Below are positions 24,401-36,400 of a stretch of DNA of 64,000 nt, piece after piece (the stretch's first letter is position 1; the number at the start of each line of letters is the position of its first letter). Made by a program: the position numbers and the translations under genes. Where the stretch lies: NCBI GenBank assembly GCA_907163375.1, contig CAJQUW010007994.1, forward strand, positions 186,001 through 250,000. Direction: 5' to 3'. The notes under the pieces are model-generated. The model was not told the DNA's origin. It saw nothing but the letters and a program-made list of their open reading frames with translations, and searched no databases. This DNA is from Prostheceraeus crozeri (lineage: Eukaryota; Platyhelminthes; Polycladida; Euryleptidae).

Positions 24401-27400
24401 CCCAATAACGACAATTGTGGCGATTCACACCACCATCCAGATGGAAGTGAGCTTCATCGGAGAAGGTTAGTTCCACTAAATGGCTCGGGTTGGCTTGGAT
24501 GCGCTGTACCTCCTGTTCTGCGAACTCCATTCGGTTTTCCAGATCTTCTTCGTATAATCGCTGCACCACCTGCACCTTGTACGGATGCCATCCATAGTCA
24601 TGGAGGATGCGCTGGATAGTGCGGCGACTCACTTGAGGTGCACTAGATGCACGACGGGTAGATGTGTTTGGGTCCTCCTCGAAGTGCTGCACAACTCGTT
24701 CCACATTCTGCTCCGTTCGTTCAGAAGATGACCGGTCCCGCTTGACAGTCACCACACTACCACTGGTCAACAGGTTTGTGTGCCACCGCTGGTACGGGCA
24801 TCCGGTGCTCTCGCGTTCTTGCCATACTCTGAATGATAAAGTCTTTGTACCTCCACTGGACTCTTGAGCCATTCGTACCAAGCCGCGCATTTTGCTTGTT
24901 CTGCAACCGAATAATCATCCATTCTTCTATGTTCGATTCTTTTCAGATAGTGATTTAATCGTCGAATGGTATTTTATATGACATGGAAGTAACTGAACAA
25001 TATTCACTTCAAGACTGCGCACAATTCGTTGTGCAGAATACGATTCATGTTAAGTTAATTAACTTGATCTAGATTTTCGATGTCAACAAAATGAGTACAT
25101 GTCATTCGGTCAATAGAATCAGAATTTTCTGACAATTCTCAGTACAACAGGTATAATCATCATAAATCCTATACTCCAAACTAGTATGACTCGAAATTTC
25201 ATGACGATCGGATGAATATTTGAGGAGTAATAAAAGTTTAAAATCTGGCGGTTTACGTGCGCCACCCTGTATATCTTCTCATCGTCAAAAAATTCATTTA
25301 TATGGAAAATATGCAGATCCACTTCACAGAAAAAATATGTTCGTGCATAAAACATTGCATGGATATCGTATAAAAATGTAAATGCATAACATTCAACATC
25401 ACCACTAACTATCTGATGGTACGCAATAAAAATCATTCGTCTGACAGGCGCGTCGAAGAGATAGCGACCATTCAACCTAATCTACGGGCGATGTGAAATT
25501 GTCGTTAATGACATTACCCTCACCAAAAGTAATTATCTGTCCTCTGTGGATTTCATTTTGTTTAGGAAGTTCATCAACTTTCCAAGTCTGATATAAGCAA
25601 ATGAAATGTCTTATATTCATCAGCAGTTTCAAATCCTAGGACGTGTACTATGAAGGACAACGTCCGATAACATCGGAGAATACAGACTAATACAACAGAA
25701 ATTATCCTTGACAAGTAAATCACGATTAAATTATCTTGCCCTCGTCAAATTCTGATTTAGTCGGGAAAATTAGGCACGAAATTAGATAAAATGATACCGA
25801 TGATTGGAAAGCAAACAAACAATATAGTCGATCAAGCAAGAACTGTAAGTAATAGAATTTTGAAACTTTCGTATATTTCTCCAACGCATCGATACAACCG
25901 CAGACAATGCATCACGACTGAGAGAACAGTAGCTAATCTTTTATGTGTTAGTTTTCTCTTAATGTGTTTACAAAGTATGAAAGTCAGAGTTTTTAAAACA
26001 TCACAACTTTGAATTGAAGTAGCAACATTTTAGAAGGATATTCTTCATTTCACTATGATTCAGAGCACCAACATGCTAACGCAATTCTTACTGTTTCAAA
26101 GAATCATATGATAATTCCAGGACCTTTAGAGACGCTTTGACTAGCATAGCTCCTTTGGGGATCATATACCAGACTATTTTCATGAAAAAGGAGGGCTGGT
26201 TCATTAATAAGGCCAATTTCTGGAAAGTCACAAAGAGTCGATGTATGCACATCACTCTTTATAATTATTCTTTCCACTGATGAGAGGGTGGAAGTATTCA
26301 ACTCGTTGAAAGCTATGTTTTCTCGATGCAGAAATGCACTAAATGGTGGTTTCAAGAAGCAAAGAGAGAGACATCTTTTACGTCATTTACGCCAATTGAT
26401 GCAGTGCGCAAGAAGTGAATATGAGACATATTCTGCATAGCCAAATTAATGTTTTACAATTATCTCCATGATCTCAAATTGAGTCGTTTAAGAAAATACG
26501 TACACAGTTTGGAAGGTGGCGGGAAACCAGAAATATATTCTATTATATCCATTACGTATTGAAACCTCACGCTTTTAACGCACGCTTCCAACCACCTATC
26601 ACTAGCTCTCAAAAATTTTGAAAATAACACTTGAATGAAGTACTTATGTTACTTGTAAAGACTTGATCAAATTGCTTCCTTCCATCTACATATTTTTCAA
26701 AATTTTTGGAAATAAATGAATGCTAGTCAATATGCTCTCAACCATCATCATCATCATCATCATACGTTTAACGTCCCTTTTTCCGCCGTTGGCTGGGTTG
26801 GACGGTTTCCTCTGATGGCACTTCTCCATCTTCCACGATCCTTGCAGAGATCCTCGCAGAGACCCAATCTCCTGCAATCCCCACGAACAGTTTCTTCCCA
26901 GGTGGTACGAGGTCGACCTCTGATCTTCCGTCCTGGTATTTCGATCTTCCACACCTTCTTTACCCAATCTTCATCTGGCTTCCGAACTACATGGCCATAC
27001 CATCGCAGTCGCCTTCTTCTCATGGCTTCTTCTACTCCAACCAAGTCAAGCCTTTGGAGGAGCTCTTCGCTGGAGATTCGATCTCGAAGGGAAACACCAC
27101 AAAGCCACCTGACCATTCTTCTTTCGGCTCTTACCATCTTCATTTTGTTTTCTGTCTTCATGGCCCATGTCTCACTGCCGTACAACATTCTGCTCCTCAC
27201 ACAGGCTTCGTAAACCTTCCCCTTCATCCAGAGAGGTGTCCCTCTTGAAGCCAGGAATGGTAACAGCTCGTGGAATCGCTTCCAGCCACAACGTATGCGC
27301 GTAGACACAGCTGCATCCGCACCACCACCGCCATCCAACATGTCCCCAAGATAGCTCTCAACCGAATATAAGAATAACAAGATAAGTGACATGTAAAGAA

Positions 27401-30400
27401 TCTGTCACATTAGCTACGACAGATGGCTACTCAGTTTGAATTCGAATGAATCACAAGAAATTCTAACTTTTTTAATAATAACCCTCTGGATATATCGTGG
27501 CTTCAATAAAATGAAATTTCAGAAAATTTCAGATGAACACTCTGTGCAGCAAAAATAACATCGAACTTTGGCATCATTAAAATAGTGAAATTACATCACG
27601 TACAAAAATAAAATTGAGCCTTATAGTAAATTCAACGACAGCAAGATTAAGAAAATTACCTTGTGAGCCCTTTGAGCCATAGTTGCATTTTGTCCATCTT
27701 CGTCTCCTCTAAAATCGAAAGATATAAAGCATCAGAAATTTCCCTTGTCTAAACTAAAAAAAAGGAGAAGTTTATGCAGCAAGGAGAAAGAATCTTAATT
27801 CCTCAATCAATAAATTTCATTTAAATTTCATTTGAATTTTGATTGATTGTCTTGCAATAAGCACTATACACACTAGTCGAGAGATTCAAGATAATTTCAT
27901 TCATTGATGAAATCTTTCACAAACACAAAATTATTGTGACAAAGTGATATAATTACATTATCACAAAAATCAAATATTCGAAAAATTTTCTTATAGACTT
28001 AGTCGATTTTTATTTCAAATTGAAAGCTCTGCAACATGAGTACATCCAACGCAAGCAAAAGCATCGGATGACGTAAGAGATAGAGCAATTTACAATTGGT
28101 GTATCCACAGATTTGGATTCCATTGCTTATGTTAGTCTGGAGGTGAAATGATTCTACAGTATATCAGCCACTGTATGCGATGGTGGCAAATTATATAGAT
28201 CGGTATTGCTCCGAATCATAAGAAATTCACGCTGCACCATAATACACTGCATATTGAATGTGAACTTTCTATTGGTGGTATTAAGTTGTACTAATCCGTT
28301 TATCTTCGCAATAGCAATTCAGAATTTAAGAACACCAATTTTGAAGGACTTCTGAAGTTTTGAAAATTTTATAGAATTATGCCTATATATTTTCTGAACG
28401 ATTGCCGCTTACGGTACCAAAAATGCTGTAATCTAATAGATATTACTATCCATGAAAAATGGGAATGTGGAACCAAGGTTTGCGCCGGATGCCCCTCCTA
28501 CCGCAACCAAATGTCAACTCACAAGTCTCTGGAAGCCATTGGACTGTGAGATGTGATTCATCCGCCCGAAAGTGGGTTTTTGCCAACCCTTCCTTCCAGA
28601 GGGCCAATCCAACAATTTGTGGTGAAAAGTATGGAAATGTGCTAAAGCTAGAAGTCACAAAAGCGCAAGTAAAGCGGCTTAGTTTTAAGAGAACCACGGC
28701 AACTGTGAGACGGGGAGTGAATCACCTACCCCCCTCAGTAAGGATAGTGTTAAAATGTTGGCAATGTTAGAATCACAATTTGACATTGAAGAATACTGAC
28801 CATTTCACAATTTTCTGTTAGTCCGACCTTTTGGATTTCTCATTCATGTTGGCTTTTGATGTAATCAATGATATTGTATTGATATCATCAGAAGACCATG
28901 AACAAGAAATCTGAAACGTTCGGATAGAGGAAAATTCTGTCTTCATTTTCTTCATTTACTACCGATACCTATACATATATTAAGCGAATACCCATACGAA
29001 AATTGCAGGGCTGTATGACCTCCGCACAATTGTTCATCATGCCATTTAAAGTAATCCCATTGTCTATCAAGTACAAACTTGGGCGAATTTGTGTCCATAG
29101 TATCAGTAGTTTGAACAATTACATCTGACGATAAATTTTAAAGGTCTTCTGCCTTACAATGAGTCGGTCTTGTCCATGGTCTTGTCCGAATGAGTCGGCT
29201 TCAATCTCATTTAAGTGGTTCAAATATTACATAGTGTTAATTACTTTTTTACTTTTGAGTTGAGTTTAGCCATGGTTTAACCTAACTGTCTTATATTTTA
29301 AAATATCACAGATAGCTACACTGTACATAAAAAAAGGATTTTCCAAGCATAGCCCCATTAGATTAATCAACCACCATTAGGGACAATGCTTCATGTGACT
29401 TTGTTCAGACGTGTGCATGTGGAGAACTTGTTGAATCACCTCAGGGCACGAGTTTGAGATTGAATCAACTAATGAATAATATTCCAAATTTGTCATGCGT
29501 CACCCCATATAACGACTGTGTCGCTACAATTACAGATACAGTATACCAGTGTTGAGAATGAATATCAGCAAAGGACAACATCTGTAGATACACCACAAAA
29601 AGGCATTGAAGAAACTAATTTCAGTGAAAGAAAAGGCGAAAGAGTGCTTGGGGCAATAAAGGTCGAAGATCTGAGATTTGACAGATATTCATAGAATCTG
29701 AAAGTTGTCTGTGCATGCATCGACAGAATGAAATCTTGCATCTTATAAGTAGAGGCTCAACGTAAGCGCAAGATTTAAAAATTTGAAGTGAAAATTTAAA
29801 GCATAACGGAAGCGTAAAATATGATTAAAATGTTAATAAGCAGTACAATGGCTAACCGACAAATGACGCACAGCATGCGTAATTTAGTATAACATGACAT
29901 TAATACTGGATTGATTGATTAAACAGTAAATGTTGATTAACGTTTTTTAAAAAATGAATGACATAATATAGGCCTCTATCAGATATACATGATAGGGACC
30001 TGCGAAGCTTCAAGATTCTCTCGGCTTCTGATTCGAGATTCGATTCGAGAAAAATTCGAATCGGTCGCCTTGGGGATGTCCAATAATTTCTTTAACTTTT
30101 TCTTTTGATTGATAGCCTATTCCCGTTCATTACTACATGAGCGTAGCATTGTATTAAGTCTTTTTGACTGAGTTCGGGTACGAAATACAACTGCTGATCG
30201 AAGCAGAATTGAAATTAACCAATTGGCAGCCTCTCAAGCTGATATCCTACAAAGGCGATACGACGAACTTTTCAGACTTTTCAGGAACTCGATATTGGGC
30301 CCACTGCACATGTGTTACTAAAACAATAATTACTATATCTATGAACTACATCTCCTTGAAAAAGAACTCTTGGTTTAAATAGGTCCTGACGTATGGAATA

Positions 30401-33400
30401 AAAACTCAAACAGTAGACCTAGTCAATAATATGCAAAAAGTCCCTATATACAAAGCGCAAAGCTTAAAATGCTTGTGAAAATAGTCGACGTGGCCATGTT
30501 CTTTTGGGCTGCGTACAAATGCGAGGCATTTTTTCTTCAATACTTCCTAGAGCCGGATACAATTGTCAATGTCAAATGACTCTATCCCATATTATGCTCT
30601 CTGATCTGCCTTCTGTCTCCAATATATTTCCATCCTCATCATCAATCATAACCTAAATATACGATCGTAAATAGTATTGTGATAGTATTGTTCCATTCCA
30701 TCCCCTGCAAAAATTGATGGGAATTCTTGATGAGTTAAAAAACTGTTGTTGACGCATCAGCGCATTAAATTCTTACTAAAACTGATTGCTAGTATTCGTA
30801 ATGAATATCATAGTAATGAATGGAATGCGAAAATACTTAGAAGTGTTCACAAGTCTACAAGTAATGCATAATGCATAATACATATGAAATCCACACTTCT
30901 TTCATGATAATCTTGGGATTTTTAATCATAATTATTGAATTAACCTACTGCATATCTACCCGAAGCTAGTTTGTTTTTCTATGATTTATAGGCTATTTTG
31001 AAGTATTGAAGTAGGACTATCATATACCAAACTAATACACATGACACAGCAAATTGGCCAAGAATTTGACAAACTTAACATATAGCATTCTTAAACAAAG
31101 CAAAAATTGCATATGAATCCTCAAGTTTCCTATATACTTCAAAGCTGTCAGGAATTTTCAAGGAAAGAGAAATTCCAGGAAGACCATCACCAAAAATGTC
31201 AGATTTTGTGGAAAATTGATTTTTTTCGAAAGCCGTGAGCAACTTTAAATCTTCGTATGCAAGATGCATCGACACAATACAAGATATTTAGGAGGTGAGA
31301 CTTAAAATATCTGAAAATTCAATTTTAATAGACACCTTAATGTGTATACATAAATCTGTGAATTATATCATTGACAATATGACAATATTTTCAGATCTCG
31401 ATCTAATTACGATCACTTCATTTAAAAAAAATTCATCTGCGATACTTTTATTACTGTGTTTTCCTTTTATTTTGTTTGGGAAGAACCAAGTGTTGTGAAG
31501 ATTTGATGGGATAGATGCTTTTATGCGTCATATTTCAACCTATACGCATTGGTCATCTTCAGGCAAAAGCACAATTGTAATAGCAGGGAATGCTTGAAAA
31601 AATAGCTTCTGTGAGGGATGACAAAAGAGAATATTCAAAAATGGAACAGATTACCGAGAAAAAGTGAGAGAGCTCTGGGTCACGATTTACCAGTGGTAGA
31701 AAAATTTAGCATGACATGAATGGTAAGAAAACAGTATAATAAAGCAATATAAAATGTGCGAAGATCTAATAGTGCTCCTTATGTACATGTATACCTTGTG
31801 AAAAAAATATCACATTAATTCATACATTATATTTTTTGCGACACATTGTTGTTATTGAGATGACAATTTTGTAAGTACATAGTTGGTAGAAACTTCCAAT
31901 TTTTAGATATTGATTTGGCGATCAAGTTTTCCTGACGATTCGAACATTCTTCCTTTCATTTTTAAATGCTGTCTTGATTTTGTTGTCAATCTTGTCTGAC
32001 TTAAAAGGGAAAATGGATTGTTTGTTGAAATATTTTCAGATATCTCAGTTATTATGCAATTGCGCGCTTGCCTGAAGATGACCTACCATAGTGGCCAAAA
32101 TATTAGCCCACCCTTAGATTTACCTAAAGTATAAAGCGATACGATTAAGCGTCTTCTGTCGTGTTCTTTTCATTTGAATACGATATCTATGATTTCATAA
32201 ATGAGTCATTAATGATGGTCTGATGCAGTGAAATCTGTTTACTTCGATTTGACGTGATCACAGATTTGAATTTCGAATTTTTGAATCAGAATGGAAATGA
32301 TTCAGAATTCCACTTTTCGTTCATTTCTTCGCATTATGGGTTGCAAGAAAGACATCACAGACTTTTGTCGAGGACAGATAAGTGCATATGCCAAAATGAA
32401 TCTATCTCATGCTGACATTGCACGTCGATTAAAGATTTCACGGCGATCTGTGAAGAGACACTTGGATCGAGAATCATTGGGGCTACCGGTAACCAACAAT
32501 CGCTATCTTTCCGGCAGGAAGAGGTGTACGACCGATAGAGAGGACAGATTCATCAAGTCTCTTGTTACCAAAGACCCTACAAAGCCATCTGCAAACATCG
32601 CTCACGCTGCATCAGAACTTAACATCTCCGTGAGTGATCGCACTATCCGTCGTAGATTAACAGATGATTTCAATCTACCAGCAAGGAGACCTTCAAAGAA
32701 ACCGTTATTAACAGAGAAACAGAGACTGGCTCGAATCAAGTTCTGTAATCTTCACAAGGATAAATCGCCGGACTGGTGGGAGAATGTGATGTTTACTGAT
32801 GAATCTACATTTCAACAAGTTCGAAGCTGCGGATATAACTACATTCGAAGACCACCGAACCGAAGGTACGATCCGAAATTTACGATCAAAACCGTGAAAC
32901 ATCCTCCGTCAATCATGTGTTGGGGCGCCATTACTGCCAAAGGTCGGGCTGGTATTGCATTCCTGGAGAAAGGGAAACGACTAAATTCTCAAGGTTATAT
33001 CGAAATTCTCGATGAGAAAGTGAAATTGCACATGAATATCCATGGAGTGACTTACTTTCAACAAGACTCCGCACCCTGTCACGTATCAAAAGTGACTAAA
33101 AGGTGGTTCGTCGATAATCAAGTTCAACTACTGGAAAACTGGCCGGCGAATTCCCCGGATCTCAATGTCATCGAGAATTGCTGGTCTGTAATGAAGTCAA
33201 AAGTCAATCTTCATTGTCCTTCTTCCGAAAGTGATCTTCTTCGGATTTTGAAATCTGTTTGGATCTCCGAAATATCTCCGGAATACTGTCGGCGATTGGT
33301 AAGATCCATGCCATCGCGCATCCAAGCTGTCCTTGATAACAGAGGTTATCCTACCAAATATTGATTCTAGTGATCTTCTTACATCATGTTTCTATGAAAT

Positions 33401-36400
33401 AGATTGTTTTCGAATTCAATAAATGATAGTGATGGATATTTTTTGAGTTTTAGTTCCAAATGAGACGGAAACCAAAAACATGATATTTCAGTGGGTGGGC
33501 TAATATTTTGGCCACTATGGTATATTTATGAGTAGAAATACATCGCATCAAAGCATCTATAACATCAAATCTCCCACGTTCTTCTAAAACACAAATTAAT
33601 GGTTGACCAATTTGGCATTTTCACTTCATTGTGTTTTCCATTTACAATGTTTTGATATAGCTTACATCATTTTGACATACGAGTATCAGACGAAATGCTG
33701 ATGAACATTTTCTTTCCACATGTTTTTTTCTAGTTTAATGACATGAATATTGGACTTACATCTCAAGAAATTTTAAGCAACTAACTTGCTATTCAACATT
33801 AAGATGCATCAATAAGCAGAAATCCTATCACTTGAAATATTACATTTAAGAGCGACATCTTATTCAGTAAAAAAAACTAGCACAATAGGAATTAATGTCC
33901 ACGAGGATTGTGAAAAAATTAATAGTTAGACACTAATTCACCGAGTTATTAGAATACATAGCAGGGCATGGCAGGCAATTGATGTCTGAATAATAGCTTA
34001 GATATTATACTCAGTGACAAAAAGAATGAAACAAGTCCTGATATGAATACTTATGACTTAAACTTGGTTGTACTGTACGTTTGTTTGTTGTTTGTAAAAG
34101 GAGAACTCGAATGCTTTACTCAAAAACATTTAATTTGATACTCATGATTTTATCAACTTAAGTTAGAAACGGGTATGACCACCGCGAGCATCCAAACAGG
34201 CATCGATGCGTGAGGGCATGGATGAGCACAGCCGCTGGATGAATGCCAGGTCTAAGAGGTTCCACTGCTCGATCAGTCTGTCGGCCAACATCTTCAAAGA
34301 CACTGGTGGGTGGTTGTACCTCTCCCTCACTCTGCGACCAAGTTCATCCCAGCAGTGCTCGATGGGGGAGAGGTCGGGAGAACGTGAGGGCCATTCCAAG
34401 GTTGGGATTCCACTGCTTGCTATCCTGTTAGAGACCACTGAAGCGCGATGGGGCCTTGCGTTGTCATCCTGAAAAATCAATTGATTCGATGTCACTGCTG
34501 GAACCACGACCGGTGTCACGATCTCGTCGGCATATCGCTGTCCTGTCAATGTTCCTTTCACTACGATTGCTGGTGTTTTTCCATTGTGCCAGATACCGGC
34601 CCAAACCATGACACTACCGCCGCCGTACCGGTCGTGTTCTTTGACGCAACATGGAGCAAATCGTTCACTTGGCAAGCGATGAACACGGATCCGACCATCG
34701 TTGAAATCGAGAGTAAACCTCGATTCATCAGTCCAGAGCACACGTTCCCACTGACTGTCACTCCACGACTGATGACCTTGACACCACGTCACTCGTCTCA
34801 TTCGATGTTCCAGGCTCAGCGGAATTCTCACAGCGAGTCGTCGAGACTGTATACCAGCTTCTCGCAATCTTCGATATGCAGTTCGAACGCTACAGGCAAC
34901 GTTCCCAGCAACCTTCCAGTACACAATTAGCTTGGGGACGGACACAAATCTTTCTTTTAGCAGCTAAAACTAAGCGTGCATCTGTCCGCTTGGATGATAC
35001 CCTTGGTCTTCCTGATCCGTTCTTCTTTTCCACATTTCCTTCTGCTTTCCAACGACACCACCACCTCCATACAACGACCCTTGAAATTTTCAATTCTTTC
35101 GCAGCAGTTGTAGAACTTTGCCCACAACGCATCATCCCAATTGCCATTCCTCTGGTAAAGTTATCGTGCGCCATTTCATAAGTCAAATCTGGTCAGCAGT
35201 AGGTGGTGATTCTGTTCAACTTCTAGCTGTTACTGTGATCAATATCAAATTTTGAAATTTGATAGTCCTATATCATTTCCCTTATCATATGGAGTTCAAT
35301 GGTGATACATAGAAAGCGAGATATCATCTCAAACCATAGAAAAAAATGAAACAAACTTCCATTCAAGTCAATGATAGTTGGTTTCATTATTTATGTCAGT
35401 GAGTATACATACGGACACAGGCAATGCATAGAATGTTTTGCAAAATTGATATAATGTTGCTGGTCAATGAGAAGAATGAATACTTAATTCAGCCTCTTGT
35501 GTCATAACTTGTGCCATGAACATCGATTACAAATCAACGAATCCCATAGAAATGGCGGTTAGCATAATGGGAATAATTAATATCTATCCTCGGAGCAAGA
35601 CCTAGATAGATGAGAAAATTTATGTACGTTTCTCCGTAGCATTGCCCATTTTCTGGTAGGCTATTATCAAAAGGCACCAACTAATGAAATTAGACAGATA
35701 AACTTACAGAATTCCTATAGAAGTCAATGCCTCCATGACATAATCTTCTGTCACTTTGAAATATGGGACCGATGTTTCTAAATACTCCTTCACATCTTTA
35801 TCCAGGTAGCATGCAGTCGCCGTTCCTCCAACACCAATAATAGTAGCTCCAATTAGTTTTGCAAAGAATCCACCCCGTTTCTTGGGGCGAGGTGGTGGCA
35901 CCCTGCAAAGCAATGTGCAATTTAAAATTGATTGGATGAATATCATGGCATGGTGTAATTTTGTCAAATTCAATTTAATTTAATGAGACAATATCAAAAT
36001 CAACTTTGTACTAATTGTGATACCTAGGGGTGTGCCTATCAATCGTCAATCCTTTATCGGCTGATTATTTTGATTATAACTATATATACGCAATATATAT
36101 AATCTCAATCCTTGCGCTCGCTTAATTATGTAATCGCAAAAAAATGGCATTTTCTGACATAACGAATGAAGATGGTGTTGATAGTTAAGCATAAAAGGAT
36201 CTATGTTTATGAAAATACCTACCAGAGTGAATACTGTTCAACAGCAATAAAGAACGAGACATCGCACTAAAATTTTCAGTCTGACTTACGAAGCCGATGC
36301 GAAGTCATCGAGGTCCGCAACATAATCAACTTAACGTGTCTCGTATTTCTTAGATGAGGATCCTTTGTATGTAAGATGATTTGTATTATCAATTACAACT

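Larger units (their letters stand above)
31950..33590 (+). repeat. Unclassified repeat with a hammerhead-like core, copy 2 (split by a Tc1-like element)
   Basis: The left part ends GCGCTTGCCTGAAGATGACC at 32083, and the right part resumes after the insertion (33521) with TATATTTATGAGTAGAAATA. Removing the transposon and one TA gives a sequence colinear with copy 1 (31497-31750), for example CGCATCAAAGCATCTATAAC against CGCATAAAAGCATCTATCCC. This shows directly where the transposon inserted. Confidence 0.55.

Noticed and set aside
25119-25475. A 118-codon minus-strand frame
   Set aside because: Its second half is the terminal inverted repeat of the DD41D-type element; the same sequence occurs at 23534-23702.
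26716-27213. A 165-codon plus-strand frame starting with a His run
   Set aside because: The His run is the LINE's microsatellite tail read backwards, and the frame is antisense of the LINE protein.
34448-34930. A 160-codon plus-strand frame
   Set aside because: Antisense of the frameshifted Tc1 transposase, which has clear catalytic motifs on the minus strand.
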